DNA of 64,000 bases from Flavobacteriaceae bacterium (GCA_021739635.1 JAIPBH010000010.1:78474-142473); one strand, 5' to 3'. Counted from the stretch's first letter, positions 39,516 to 50,770 are shown. The notes: generated by a model from the sequence alone, not told the origin. Numbers and translations: made by a program.

Positions 39516-39953
39516 ATGAAAACAATAACAAGCATTGTCTTTATTATAAGTTTTTCACTGCTGTCTTTTTCACAACATAATAGAGATAAAATAAAAACAT
39601 TAAAAATAGCTTACATAACCGAAAAGTTAGATTTAACTAAAAAAGAAGCCCAACAATTTTGGCCTATTTACAATGCTTTTGAAGAAGAAAATTATAAACT
39701 GAAATCACGAGCTTATGAAGACAGAAAAAACATCAATTTTGAAACTCTAAAAGAGGATGAAGCCATTTTATTATTAAAAAAAATGCGCGCTTTTGATGCA
39801 AAAAGAAAAACATTAAAAGAACATTTTATTGATGATTTATCAAAAATAATATCAGCTAAAAAAATCATTTTACTTGAAAAAGTTGAAGACGATTTTAAAC
39901 ATAAAATGTTTGAAGAATTTAAAAACAGGCGTCCTGATAAAGGTAGAGAATAA
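39516..39953 (+). CDS. Periplasmic CpxP/Spy-like 'sensor of ECF sigma' protein
   Basis: Signal peptide; YITEKLDLTKKEAQQFWPIYNAFEEE. Confidence 0.8.
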   Translation: MKTITSIVFIISFSLLSFSQHNRDKIKTLKIAYITEKLDLTKKEAQQFWPIYNAFEEENYKLKSRAYEDRKNINFETLKEDEAILLLKKMRAFDAKRKTLKEHFIDDLSKIISAKKIILLEKVEDDFKHKMFEEFKNRRPDKGRE

Positions 39954-39954
39954 T

Positions 39955-39986
39955 AAAAAAGGAGAAACTTAAGTTTCTCCTTTTTT
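39955..39986. terminator. Bidirectional terminator (perfect palindrome)
   Basis: AAAAAAGGAGAAACTT-AAGTTTCTCCTTTTTT. Confidence 0.9.
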
Positions 39987-41030
39987 TTACCTAAATATTA
40001 ATTTAGAAACTCTTCCACTACCCGCTGCATAAGCAACAGAATCATTTAAAAAGCGAATCGTATAAAAACTTTCGTCACTTAAATGTTTCCAATTATAACC
40101 TCCATCATTTGAAAAATCTATCCCTTTAAAACCTATTGCAACGAGCTCTTTACCTTTTCTGTTTGGAATATATTGCACGCAACTTCTGTATCCTGGGTTT
40201 AAATTTTGAGCAACTAATCCCCATGTTTTACCACCATCTTGAGTTACTATTTTATTAGCTTCATTATTTTCTGGTTTTGTATAATCACCACCAATAGCAA
40301 AACCATTCAACTCATCATAAAAATCAATGGAATAAATGCCTTGTGTGGCAACATTGTTAAACATTAGTGTTTTAATCACTTTCCAATAATTGCCTTTATC
40401 TTCAGAAAAATAAATATTTCCTGCAGTTGTTGCAATCCATGTTTTATCGCCAACCGTTTTAATATTGGTGTTACTTGCCGCAAAAGCACCTTCGCCTTCT
40501 TCAGCTTTTGGTAAATCTTCACAAGCTATTTTTTTCCAAGTACGTCCGCCGTCTCTAGTAATTATAATAGACAAACAACCATTTACACTATCACCAGTCG
40601 CAATGCCTTCTTGGTCGTTCCAAAATGTCATAGCATCATAAAAAACGCCTTCTCCTTCTTCAGTATAAACTAACTGCATATTTCCGCTATCTCCTGTTTT
40701 AAATAATAAAGCTGGATTGTCTATACTTAACATAAAAAAATCTGTAGTTGTATGCGCCACGGCTCTAAAGTGTATATTTAAACTATCAAACTCTTGTTTA
40801 GAAGTTGACCAACTTTTCTTTAAAGGATTGTAAAGCCCAAAAGCTCCATTATTAGCAGCAAATGCAAAACTTTCATCATCAAGTATTTCAATCGCTCTAA
40901 TACTCAGCAAAGAATCTGAATAAATAGTTGCTATTTCAACTGATGAAAAATTTCTTGGTACAAAAACTTCCTTTTCTTTACACGAAAAAATTACAAGTAT
41001 CAACAAAAAAACGACTCCAAACTGTTTCAT
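39987..41030 (-). CDS. YCF48/BNR-repeat beta-propeller lipoprotein
   Basis: Lipobox VIFSCKEKE; repeated GxTW / YWKVI / FSNDGGYNWKHL motifs. Confidence 0.85.
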   Translation of the reverse strand: MKQFGVVFLLILVIFSCKEKEVFVPRNFSSVEIATIYSDSLLSIRAIEILDDESFAFAANNGAFGLYNPLKKSWSTSKQEFDSLNIHFRAVAHTTTDFFMLSIDNPALLFKTGDSGNMQLVYTEEGEGVFYDAMTFWNDQEGIATGDSVNGCLSIIITRDGGRTWKKIACEDLPKAEEGEGAFAASNTNIKTVGDKTWIATTAGNIYFSEDKGNYWKVIKTLMFNNVATQGIYSIDFYDELNGFAIGGDYTKPENNEANKIVTQDGGKTWGLVAQNLNPGYRSCVQYIPNRKGKELVAIGFKGIDFSNDGGYNWKHLSDESFYTIRFLNDSVAYAAGSGRVSKLIFR

Positions 41031-41114
41031 TTAATTTAAATTTTTCATAAAAATAGAAAAGCTATACCAATAAACTTATAAACGATTAAACAAATAAACA
41101 TTTTAAACGTAACT

Positions 41115-42347
41115 TTGCGCTCTTATTTATTCAACATGCGATTACACAGGAATTTATGCTTTTCAGTCATTGATGGATTAACACTAATCTTTAATGAAGG
41201 GAATTATGCAGATAAAGTCATTCAACAACTATTAAAACGAGATAAACGTTGGGGAAGTAGAGACAGAGCTTTTGTTGCTGAAACCACTTATGATATTGTT
41301 AGATGGAAACGTTTATATGCTGAAATTGCAGAAGTTAAAGAACCATTCACTAGAGATAATCTTTGGCGAATGTTTGCTGTTTGGGCTACCTTAAAAGGAA
41401 TAAAATTACCAGATTGGACTTACTTTGAAAATACACCAACAAGAAAAATTAAAGGCAAGTTTGATGAACTTTCTAAAATTAGAAAGTTTAAAGAATCCAT
41501 ACCTGATTGGTTAGATGCATTAGGAGAAAAAGAACTTGGTAAAGTAGTTTGGACTAAAGAAATAGCTGCATTAAATGAACAAGCTGATGTTATTTTAAGA
41601 GTCAATACTTTAAAAACTACAAAAGAAAAACTTCAAGCAGAACTTTTTGACCAAGATATTGAAGGTGACTTTTTACCAGATTATCCAAATGCTTTAAAAC
41701 TAAAAGAGCGTGCCAATGTATTCTTAACTGAGCAATTCAAAAATGGTTTGTTTGAAGTACAAGATGCCTCATCACAATTAGTAGCAGAATTTTTAAATGT
41801 TCAACCGGGCATGCGTGTTGTTGATGCCTGTGCTGGCGCTGGCGGAAAAACGCTGCATATTGCATCTTTAATGGATAATAAAGGGCAAATTATTGCTTTA
41901 GACATTTATGAAAATAAACTTCATGAATTAAAACGTAGAGCAAAAAGAAATGGTGCTTTCAATATTGAAACACGAGGCATTGATTCTACTAAAGTTATTA
42001 AAAAACTTTATGATAAAGCAGATAGAGTGTTGATTGATGCACCTTGTTCTGGCTTAGGAGTTTTAAGAAGAAATCCTGATGCTAAATGGAAACTACAACC
42101 AGATTTTATTGAAAAAATAAAAATTACTCAACAAGATATTTTACAACAATACTCAAAAATGGTAAAAGTTGGCGGACAACTGGTATATGCAACATGTTCT
42201 GTATTGCCTTCTGAAAACCAAGAGCAAGTTAAATCGTTTTTAAAATCAGAATCAGGAAAAGATTTTACCTTTGTAAAAGAAAATATCGTTTTAGCTCATC
42301 AATCTGGTTTTGATGGATTCTACATGGCTTTATTAGAAAAGAAATAA
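41115..42347 (+). CDS. RsmB/NOP-family RNA (cytosine-C5) methyltransferase
   Basis: VVDACAGAGGKTLHIASLM, DAPCSGLGVLRRNPDAKW, VYATCSVLPSENQEQV. Confidence 0.93.
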   Translation: MRSYLFNMRLHRNLCFSVIDGLTLIFNEGNYADKVIQQLLKRDKRWGSRDRAFVAETTYDIVRWKRLYAEIAEVKEPFTRDNLWRMFAVWATLKGIKLPDWTYFENTPTRKIKGKFDELSKIRKFKESIPDWLDALGEKELGKVVWTKEIAALNEQADVILRVNTLKTTKEKLQAELFDQDIEGDFLPDYPNALKLKERANVFLTEQFKNGLFEVQDASSQLVAEFLNVQPGMRVVDACAGAGGKTLHIASLMDNKGQIIALDIYENKLHELKRRAKRNGAFNIETRGIDSTKVIKKLYDKADRVLIDAPCSGLGVLRRNPDAKWKLQPDFIEKIKITQQDILQQYSKMVKVGGQLVYATCSVLPSENQEQVKSFLKSESGKDFTFVKENIVLAHQSGFDGFYMALLEKK

Positions 42348-42364
42348 AAATACAACTTAAACAT

Positions 42365-44158
42365 ATGAATCATTTTTACTCAATACTATTAACATTAATT
42401 TCAACTTTTGCATTTTCGCAAATACCATCAAATTATTACGATAGCGCAAATGGCCTAACTGGTTATTCGCTAAAAACCGAATTAAAAAACATCATCTCAA
42501 ATGGTCATACAGACCAAGGTTATGATGCTCTTTACACTGCTTATGTTACTACACATTCTGATAACTATTACGAAAATGATGGTTCTGTATTGGATTTTTA
42601 TTCAGAAAATCCAACAGGAACAGACACATATTATTATACACATGGCAATAATCAATGTGGAAATTACAGTGGTGAAAGTGATTGTTACAACAGGGAACAT
42701 ATTGTACCGCAATCATCTTTCAACGAAAATTATCCTATGAGGAGTGATGTACACCATGTTATTCCTACAGATGGTTATGTAAATAACAGAAGAAGCTCTT
42801 ATCCATTTGGTACTGTTGGTTCTACAACGTGGACTTCTGATAACGGTTCTAAAGTTGGCAGCAGTAATGTTACTGGTTATTCTGGTGTTGTTTTTGAGCC
42901 AATTGATGAGTTTAAAGGTGATATAGCTCGTGCTTTATTGTACTTTGCTACGCGATACGAAAACACCGTTGATGGCTACACTAGCTTCGATATGTTTAAT
43001 GGAACCAACGACCAAGCATTTGAAACTTGGGCAATCGACATGTTGCTGGATTGGCATTATAATGTAGATCCTGTAGATCAAAGCGAAATAGATAGAAACA
43101 ACGCAGCATTTGCCTATCAAGGTAATGCAAACCCATTTGTAGATCATCCTGAATATGCCAACATGATTTGGAATCCTACTCCTGATACCCAAGCTCCAAC
43201 GGCTCCATCAAACTTAGTGACTTCAAATCCAACGTCTAGTTCAATAGATTTAAGCTGGACAGCCTCTACAGATGATGTAGGAGTTGTTTCTTATGATGTT
43301 TACCTTGCTGGTTCTTTCTTTATGAATACTGGCAGTCCTAGCACATCATATACCGCAACTGGTTTATCCAGTGAAACCGAACATTGTTTCACTGTTTACG
43401 CAAAAGATGCAGCAGACAACACATCGACAGTTAGCAATCAAGCATGCGAAACTACAACTGCTGGAGGATCTGGTGGTTCTGATTGTGCTGCAGAAGATTT
43501 TGAAGATATACCTGCAAATAGTACACAATATACAGACAGAACTTGGTCAGGGTTTGGTGGTCAATGGAATGCAACTGAAGCAAGAACCGACCAAACAATA
43601 AATGGAAGAGCCATTTTAATTGATTGTAGAAGCTCAACAAATGGTACTATTACTTCTCCTTCTATTAGTGGCGGAATAGGAGATTTAACAATAACCACTC
43701 AAAAAATCTACACGGGAACAGATGGAACATTAAATGTACTTGTTAATGGTAGTTTAGTAGGCACAATTCCTTATGATGCTACCGTTCAGACAACTACTAT
43801 TTCTGGAATTAATCTCTCACGTGATATTGTTGTGACAATTGAAGATAATGACTCTGGAAGTGCAAGAATAGGAATAGATGATTTATCTTGGACTTGTTAT
43901 ACAAGCTTAAGTGTTAATGATGATAATCTTTCAAGTATCAAAATATACCCAAACCCAGTTTCACAAAATTATTTTAACATAAAAACCAATCAATCTTTAA
44001 AAGTTGAAATATTTAACATTTTAGGAAAGTCAATTTTAAAAACTCAAGTTAATTCAAACAACTCAAAAATTGATATTGGCGAATTAGTAAAAGGTATTTA
44101 CTTAGTAAAAGTAATTTCAGACCAAGGAAGTGTCACAAAAAAATTAATAAAACAATAA
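42365..44158 (+). CDS. Secreted endonuclease I-family nuclease with FN3 domain and T9SS type A sorting domain
   Basis: Signal peptide; NREHIVPQSSF, HHVIPTDGYVNNRRSSYPFG; FN3 (APTAPSNLVTSNPTSSSIDLSWTAS); C-terminal IYPNPVSQNYFNI..GKSILKT..GIYLVKVI..KKLIKQ. Confidence 0.93.
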   Translation: MNHFYSILLTLISTFAFSQIPSNYYDSANGLTGYSLKTELKNIISNGHTDQGYDALYTAYVTTHSDNYYENDGSVLDFYSENPTGTDTYYYTHGNNQCGNYSGESDCYNREHIVPQSSFNENYPMRSDVHHVIPTDGYVNNRRSSYPFGTVGSTTWTSDNGSKVGSSNVTGYSGVVFEPIDEFKGDIARALLYFATRYENTVDGYTSFDMFNGTNDQAFETWAIDMLLDWHYNVDPVDQSEIDRNNAAFAYQGNANPFVDHPEYANMIWNPTPDTQAPTAPSNLVTSNPTSSSIDLSWTASTDDVGVVSYDVYLAGSFFMNTGSPSTSYTATGLSSETEHCFTVYAKDAADNTSTVSNQACETTTAGGSGGSDCAAEDFEDIPANSTQYTDRTWSGFGGQWNATEARTDQTINGRAILIDCRSSTNGTITSPSISGGIGDLTITTQKIYTGTDGTLNVLVNGSLVGTIPYDATVQTTTISGINLSRDIVVTIEDNDSGSARIGIDDLSWTCYTSLSVNDDNLSSIKIYPNPVSQNYFNIKTNQSLKVEIFNILGKSILKTQVNSNNSKIDIGELVKGIYLVKVISDQGSVTKKLIKQ

Positions 44159-44161
44159 ATT

Positions 44162-44187
44162 AAAGCGACTAAAGTCGCTTTTTTTAT
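44162..44187 (+). terminator. Intrinsic terminator
   Basis: AAAGCGAC-taaa-GTCGCTTTTTTT. Confidence 0.8.
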
Positions 44188-44295
44188 GTTTAAAACATCG
44201 TGAATAACTCTTTAATTAACTTAAAGTTTTACACACATCTTATAACTAAAAAAATTAAATTTGCACTTTAGTCAAACAACACAAACAACCATATA

Positions 44296-47200
44296 ATGAT
44301 TCATTTCTTTGGAAACGAAAGCAGCAAAGTTTTTGCTGTTCAAACAACAAAAGAATTATCAACAGAAACCATTTCAAAATTAGAGTGGTTATTTGGCAAC
44401 CAGTCAAAAATTAAACAAGCATCTCTTGATGCTTTTTTTGTTGGTCCGCGTGCAGCCATGATAACGCCTTGGAGCACAAATGCTGTTGAAATTACCCAAA
44501 ACATGGGAATACCTGATATTATAAGAATTGAAGAATTTAATGCAGTTTCAAAAGATTTTAGAGATTTTGACCCTATGATTTCGGAAAAATTCAATGGTTT
44601 AAATCAAGAATCATTTACCATAAACATCATTCCTGAACCTATTCTTAATATACAAGACATTGCTAAATATAATAAGCAAGAAGGATTATCTTTAAGCGAT
44701 GATGAAATTAACTACCTAGAAGGAATTTCAAAAAAAATAGGACGACCATTAACAGACTCAGAAGTTTTTGGATTTTCTCAAGTAAACTCAGAACATTGTC
44801 GCCATAAAATTTTTAATGGAACATTTGTGATTGATGGAGAAGAAAAGCCGGTTTCACTTTTCAAAATGATAAAAAAAACATCTGAAACACATCCAAACGA
44901 TATTGTATCGGCTTACAAAGACAATGTTGCATTTATAAAAGGTCCAATTGTAGAACAATTTGCCCCTAAAACAGCCGATAAACCAGATTTTTATCAAACT
45001 AAAGATTTTGAATCTGTTATTTCATTAAAAGCAGAAACACATAATTTCCCAACCACAGTTGAGCCTTTCAATGGTGCAGCAACTGGTTCTGGTGGTGAAA
45101 TTCGTGATAGATTGGCTGGTGGCAAAGGCTCTCTTCCTATAGCAGGAACCGCTGTTTACATGACCTCTTACTCACGTTTAGAAGAAAATCGCCCTTGGGA
45201 ACAAGCCATGGTAGAACGTACATGGTTATACCAAACTCCCATGGATATTTTAATAAAAGCCAGTAATGGAGCTTCAGATTTTGGCAACAAATTTGGGCAA
45301 CCACTTATTTGTGGTTCCATTTTAACTTTTGAACATGATGAAGATGCAAGAAAATTAGGCTTTGATAAAGTGATTATGCAAGCTGGCGGTATTGGTTACG
45401 GCAAAGCAGATCAAGCAATAAAAGACAAACCAAAAGCGGGTGATAAAATTGTTATTCTAGGTGGCGAAAACTACCGTATTGGTATGGGTGGAGCTGCTGT
45501 TTCTTCAGCAGATACTGGTGCTTTTGCTTCAGGAATTGAGTTAAATGCGGTGCAACGTTCTAATCCTGAAATGCAAAAACGTGCTGCTAATGCTGTTAGA
45601 GGTATGGTTGAAAGTGATGAAAATTTCATTATTTCTATTCATGACCATGGAGCTGGCGGACATTTAAACTGCTTAAGTGAATTAGTTGAAGAAACTGGTG
45701 GTTTAATTGATTTAGACAAATTACCAGTTGGTGACCCAACGCTTTCCGATAAAGAAATTATAGGTAATGAATCTCAAGAACGTATGGGATTAGTCATTGC
45801 CGAAAAGCATATTGAAACTTTACAACGTATAGCTGAACGTGAACGCTCACCCATGTACACCGTTGGAGATGTTACTGGTAATGATAGATTTACTTTTGAG
45901 TCAAAAACAAAAGGCAACAAGCCAATGGATTTAGATATGGATGATATGTTTGGCAGTTCACCAAAAACATATATGCATGATGAAACCGTTGATAGAAGCT
46001 ATTCTGATATTTCTTATAATAAAGATAAGTTTTATGATTATTTGGACCAGCTATTACAACTCGAGGCCGTTGCTTGTAAAGATTGGCTAACTAACAAAGT
46101 TGACCGTTGTGTTGGTGGAAAAGTCGCAAAACAACAATGTGCCGGACCTTTACAATTACCTTTAAATAATCTTGGTGTTATGGCTTTAGATTATAAGGGA
46201 AAAGAGGGAATAGCTACTTCCATTGGTCACGCACCTATTTCTGGATTAATCAACCCTATTGCAGGTAGCAGAAATGCCATTACTGAAGCTTTAACTAATA
46301 TCATTTGGGCACCATTAAAAGATGGCTTACAAAGTGTATCTCTTTCAGCAAACTGGATGTGGCCTTGTAAAAACGAAGGTGAAGATGCGCGTTTATATGA
46401 AGCTGTAAAAGCTGTTTCAGAATTTGCTATCGATTTAGGAATTAATGTTCCAACCGGGAAAGATTCACTTTCTATGAAGCAAAAATATCCTAACGAAGAA
46501 GTTATTGCTCCAGGAACGGTTATTATTTCGGCAGCAGCTAATTGCAATGATATTACTAAAGTTATTGAACCTGTTTTTCAAAAAAATTCAGGAAACATTT
46601 ACTACATCAATATATCTCAAGATAATTTCAAACTAGGTGGCAGTTCATTTGCCCAAGTTGTAAACAAAATTGGCATTGAAACGCCAAACGTTAAAAACTC
46701 AACTTATGTAAAAACAGTTTTTAACACCATTCAAAAATTAATAAAAGACAATCAAATTGTTGCAGGACATGATGTAGCTTCTGGTGGATTGATTACTACA
46801 CTTTTAGAAATGTGTTTTGCAGATAACAATTTAGGTGCAGAATTAGATGTAACTTCATTAGCTGAAAAAGATTCTATCAAACTGTTATTTGCTGAAAATT
46901 CTGGTATTGTTATTCAGTCAAAAGACACTTCAATTGAAAGCATATTAAACAAGGCACAAATTGAATTTTTTAATATTGGAAACGTAACAGAATCTGATGT
47001 ATTAAGTATCATTAACGGTAGTGATGTCTTTACCATGACAGTATCTCGTTTACGTGATATGTGGTTTAAAACATCCTTATTATTAGACCAAAAACAAACT
47101 GCAAATGGTTTAGCTGAAACGAGATTTAAAAATTACAAAAAACAACCTTTAAAATATACATTTCCTAGTCATTTTACCGGTAAATTACCAATAATTGATA

Positions 47201-47958
47201 ACATTAAACCAAAACCAAAAGCTGCTATTATTCGTGAAAAAGGAAGTAATAGTGAACGTGAAATGGCTAACGCGATGTATTTGGCTGGATTTGATGTGAA
47301 AGATGTACACATGACTGATTTAATTTCTGGTCGTGAAACCTTAGAAGATATTCAGTTTATTGGTGCCGTAGGAGGATTTTCAAACTCAGATGTATTAGGT
47401 TCAGCAAAAGGTTGGGCAGGTGCATTTTTATATAATGAAAAAGCTAATATAGCTTTGAAAAAATTCTTTAAAAGAGAAGATACTTTATCTGTTGGAATTT
47501 GTAATGGTTGCCAATTGTTTATGGAACTAGAAGAAATTAATCCAGAACACGAAATTCATGGAAAAATGCTTCATAACGATTCTCATAAACACGAAAGCTC
47601 TTTCACTTCAGTAGTTATTCAGAAAAATAATTCTGTGATGCTATCTACTTTAGAAGGTAGCACTTTAGGAGTTTGGATTTCTCACGGTGAAGGGAAATTC
47701 AATCTACCATATTCAGAAGATAAATATCACATTGTGGCTAAATATGGCTATGCAGAATATCCGCACAATCCAAATGGTTCTGACTTTAATACAGCCATGA
47801 TGTGTGATAAAACGGGTAGACATTTAGTAACAATGCCACACATTGAACGTTCTACATTCCAGTGGAATTGGGCTTATTATCCTAGCGAAAGAAACGATGA
47901 AGTTTCTCCATGGTTAGAGGCTTTTGTAAATGCTAGACTGTGGATTGAGAGTAAATAG
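44296..47958 (+). CDS. purL: Phosphoribosylformylglycinamidine synthase
   Basis: 1220 aa, SEHCRHKIFNG, ETHNFPTTVEPFNGAATGSGGEIRD, C-terminal GATase VGICNGCQLFMEL. Confidence 0.97.
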   Translation: MIHFFGNESSKVFAVQTTKELSTETISKLEWLFGNQSKIKQASLDAFFVGPRAAMITPWSTNAVEITQNMGIPDIIRIEEFNAVSKDFRDFDPMISEKFNGLNQESFTINIIPEPILNIQDIAKYNKQEGLSLSDDEINYLEGISKKIGRPLTDSEVFGFSQVNSEHCRHKIFNGTFVIDGEEKPVSLFKMIKKTSETHPNDIVSAYKDNVAFIKGPIVEQFAPKTADKPDFYQTKDFESVISLKAETHNFPTTVEPFNGAATGSGGEIRDRLAGGKGSLPIAGTAVYMTSYSRLEENRPWEQAMVERTWLYQTPMDILIKASNGASDFGNKFGQPLICGSILTFEHDEDARKLGFDKVIMQAGGIGYGKADQAIKDKPKAGDKIVILGGENYRIGMGGAAVSSADTGAFASGIELNAVQRSNPEMQKRAANAVRGMVESDENFIISIHDHGAGGHLNCLSELVEETGGLIDLDKLPVGDPTLSDKEIIGNESQERMGLVIAEKHIETLQRIAERERSPMYTVGDVTGNDRFTFESKTKGNKPMDLDMDDMFGSSPKTYMHDETVDRSYSDISYNKDKFYDYLDQLLQLEAVACKDWLTNKVDRCVGGKVAKQQCAGPLQLPLNNLGVMALDYKGKEGIATSIGHAPISGLINPIAGSRNAITEALTNIIWAPLKDGLQSVSLSANWMWPCKNEGEDARLYEAVKAVSEFAIDLGINVPTGKDSLSMKQKYPNEEVIAPGTVIISAAANCNDITKVIEPVFQKNSGNIYYINISQDNFKLGGSSFAQVVNKIGIETPNVKNSTYVKTVFNTIQKLIKDNQIVAGHDVASGGLITTLLEMCFADNNLGAELDVTSLAEKDSIKLLFAENSGIVIQSKDTSIESILNKAQIEFFNIGNVTESDVLSIINGSDVFTMTVSRLRDMWFKTSLLLDQKQTANGLAETRFKNYKKQPLKYTFPSHFTGKLPIIDNIKPKPKAAIIREKGSNSEREMANAMYLAGFDVKDVHMTDLISGRETLEDIQFIGAVGGFSNSDVLGSAKGWAGAFLYNEKANIALKKFFKREDTLSVGICNGCQLFMELEEINPEHEIHGKMLHNDSHKHESSFTSVVIQKNNSVMLSTLEGSTLGVWISHGEGKFNLPYSEDKYHIVAKYGYAEYPHNPNGSDFNTAMMCDKTGRHLVTMPHIERSTFQWNWAYYPSERNDEVSPWLEAFVNARLWIESK

Positions 47959-47981
47959 TTTTTTTCTTCATATAAAAAATA

Positions 47982-48022
47982 AAAACCCCGAAGTAAAACA
48001 TAAGGTCTTACTTCGGGGTTTT
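47982..48022. terminator. Bidirectional terminator
   Basis: AAAACCCCGAAGTAA ... TTACTTCGGGGTTTT between convergent purL and ppdK. Confidence 0.9.
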
Positions 48023-48040
48023 AAAACTTAAAACAAATAA

Positions 48041-50770
48041 TTACATGGACTTTTTAATGGCAGCTTGTGCAGAAGCAATGCGTGCAATTGGAACTCTAAA
48101 AGGAGAACAACTTACATAGTTCAATCCTGTGTTATAGCAGAATTCAACAGAACTTGGTTCACCACCATGTTCACCACAAATACCAACTTTTAAATTTGGT
48201 TTTGTACTTCTACCCTTTTCTGTACCCATTTTTACTAATTGACCAACACCTTCTTGATCAAGTACTTCAAACGGATCTACTTTTAGAATACCTTTTTCTA
48301 TATATATTGGTAAAAATTTACCAGCATCATCTCTTGAATAACCAAAAGCCATTTGAGTTAAATCATTGGTTCCAAACGAGAAGAATTCAGCTTTTTTAGC
48401 AATTAAATCAGCAGTTAACGCTGCTCTAGGAATTTCAATCATGGTACCAACTAAAAATTCAATAGTATCATTATATTCTTCAAAGACTTTTTGAGCTGTA
48501 TTTCTAATGATTGATTCTTGCATTTCAAATTCTGCAACAGTTCCAATAAGTGGAACCATAATTTCTGGTTTAGCAACAATACCTTTTGCTTTTAAATTTA
48601 AAGCCGCTTCAATAATGGCTCTAGCTTGCATTTCGGTGATTTCTGGGTAGGTAATTCCTAAACGACAACCTCTGTGTCCAAGCATTGGATTAAACTCCTC
48701 CAATTCGGCCACTTTAATTTTTACAGCCTCTAACGAAATGTGCATATCTTCGGCCAAACTTCTTTGAGTTTCTAATTGATGTGGCACAAATTCGTGTAAT
48801 GGTGGATCTAATAATCTTACGGTTACAGGAAGTCCGGCCATAGCCTCAAAAATACCTTCAAAATCTTCACGTTGCATAGGTAACAATTGCTCTAATGCAT
48901 GTTTTCTGCCTTTAACGGTATCAGCTAAAATCATTTCGCGCATAGCTTTTATACGATCAACTTCAAAAAACATGTGTTCAGTTCTTGTTAAACCAATTCC
49001 TTGAGCGCCAAAAGTACGAGCAATTCTTGCATCTTTTGGAGTATCTGCATTTGTTCGAACTAACATAGTAGCATATTTATCAGAAAGTTTCATGATTTCT
49101 GCAAATTCACCACTTAATTCTGGTTCAATAGTAGCAACTTTTCCTTCAATAATATTCCCTGTAGAACCATTTAATGAAATCCAATCACCTTCATGATATT
49201 CTTTACCATCAACAGTTAGTGTTCGTGTTTTATAATTAATTTTTAACGCACCAGCACCAGAAATACAACATTTACCCATACCACGCGCAACTACTGCAGC
49301 ATGAGAAGTCATACCTCCACGAGCAGTTAAGATTCCTTTAGCAATGTTCATCCCTTCTAAGTCTTCAGGAGATGTTTCAATACGTGTTAAAATGGTATAT
49401 TTATATTTGTTTGCTTCATCAGCAAAGAACACAATTTGTCCGGTTGCTGCACCAGGAGACGCTGGTAAACCTTGAGCTATAACATGAGATTTTTTTAGTG
49501 CTTTAGGGTCAAAAACAGGATGTAATAATTCGTCTAATTTATTTGGTTCAATGCGTAATAAAGCTTCTTTTTCATCAATTAATCCTTGCTTTAACATATC
49601 AATGGCAATTTTTACCATTGCTGCTCCAGTACGTTTTCCATTTCTGGTTTGCAAAAGCCAAAGTTTTCCATCTTGAATGGTAAACTCCATATCTTGCATA
49701 TCTTTATAATGATCTTCTAATTTTTGTTGGTATTCATCCAATTCTTTATAAATACTTGGCATAATTTCTTCTAAAGAAGGATAATTTTTTGCTCTATCTT
49801 CTTCATCTACTTTAGCCAATTCTGCCCAACGAAGTGAGCCTAACTTAGTAATTTGTTGTGGTGTTCTTGTTCCTGCAACAACATCTTCACCTTGTGCATC
49901 AATTAAATATTCTCCATTGAAAACATCTTCACCGGTTCCTGCATCACGTGAAAAACAAACTCCAGTACCTGAATTGCTTCCCATATTACCATAAACCATG
50001 GCTTGCACGTTTACTGCAGTTCCCCAATCTGATGGATACCCGTTCATTTTTCTGTAATAAACTGCTCTATCTCCATTCCAGCTATTAAACACAGCTACAA
50101 CAGCTCCCCAAAGTTGATCCCAAGGATTTGTTGGAAAATCATGGCCAGTACGTTTTTTTACAGCTTCTTTGAAATCATATACTAAATCTTTTAAATCTTG
50201 AATAGTAAATTCTGTATCTAATTGAATATTTCTTTTATGTTTTAAAGCTTCCATGATTTCTTCAAAAGGATCTATATCTTCTTTTGATTCTGGTTTCATC
50301 CCTAAAACAACATCACCGTACATTTGAACAAAACGTCTGTAAGAATCCCATGCAAAACGCTCGTTATTGGTTCTTTTTGCTAATCCAACTACAACCTCAT
50401 CATTTAAACCTAAATTTAAAACAGTATCCATCATACCTGGCATAGATACTCTGGCTCCAGAACGAACAGAAACTAATAATGGATTTTCTTTATCACCAAA
50501 TTTGGCTTCCATGATGCTTTCAATATTCGCAATAGCTTTTTCTACTTCTGGAAGAATCATATTCACTACTGCTTCTTGCCCAAGTAAATTATACTCTGTA
50601 CAAACTTCTGTAGTAATTGTAAAGCCAGGTGGAACGGGTATTCCAATTAAACTCATCTCTGCTAAATTTGCTCCTTTACCTCCTAAAAGGTTTTTCATCT
50701 TGCTATTTCCATCGGCACTTTTATTACCGAATTTATAGACTCTGGTTTTTACCGATTCTAAAATTTCCAT
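48041..50770 (-). CDS. ppdK: Pyruvate, phosphate dikinase
   Basis: LGGKGANLAEMSLIGIPVPPGFTITTEVC, GGMTSHAAVVARGMGKCCISGA. Confidence 0.97.
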   Translation of the reverse strand: MEILESVKTRVYKFGNKSADGNSKMKNLLGGKGANLAEMSLIGIPVPPGFTITTEVCTEYNLLGQEAVVNMILPEVEKAIANIESIMEAKFGDKENPLLVSVRSGARVSMPGMMDTVLNLGLNDEVVVGLAKRTNNERFAWDSYRRFVQMYGDVVLGMKPESKEDIDPFEEIMEALKHKRNIQLDTEFTIQDLKDLVYDFKEAVKKRTGHDFPTNPWDQLWGAVVAVFNSWNGDRAVYYRKMNGYPSDWGTAVNVQAMVYGNMGSNSGTGVCFSRDAGTGEDVFNGEYLIDAQGEDVVAGTRTPQQITKLGSLRWAELAKVDEEDRAKNYPSLEEIMPSIYKELDEYQQKLEDHYKDMQDMEFTIQDGKLWLLQTRNGKRTGAAMVKIAIDMLKQGLIDEKEALLRIEPNKLDELLHPVFDPKALKKSHVIAQGLPASPGAATGQIVFFADEANKYKYTILTRIETSPEDLEGMNIAKGILTARGGMTSHAAVVARGMGKCCISGAGALKINYKTRTLTVDGKEYHEGDWISLNGSTGNIIEGKVATIEPELSGEFAEIMKLSDKYATMLVRTNADTPKDARIARTFGAQGIGLTRTEHMFFEVDRIKAMREMILADTVKGRKHALEQLLPMQREDFEGIFEAMAGLPVTVRLLDPPLHEFVPHQLETQRSLAEDMHISLEAVKIKVAELEEFNPMLGHRGCRLGITYPEITEMQARAIIEAALNLKAKGIVAKPEIMVPLIGTVAEFEMQESIIRNTAQKVFEEYNDTIEFLVGTMIEIPRAALTADLIAKKAEFFSFGTNDLTQMAFGYSRDDAGKFLPIYIEKGILKVDPFEVLDQEGVGQLVKMGTEKGRSTKPNLKVGICGEHGGEPSSVEFCYNTGLNYVSCSPFRVPIARIASAQAAIKKSM

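Noticed and set aside
42501-43640. Several out-of-frame ORFs within the endonuclease I gene
   Set aside because: Overlap a well-supported in-frame multidomain CDS; repetitive, non-homology-like translations.
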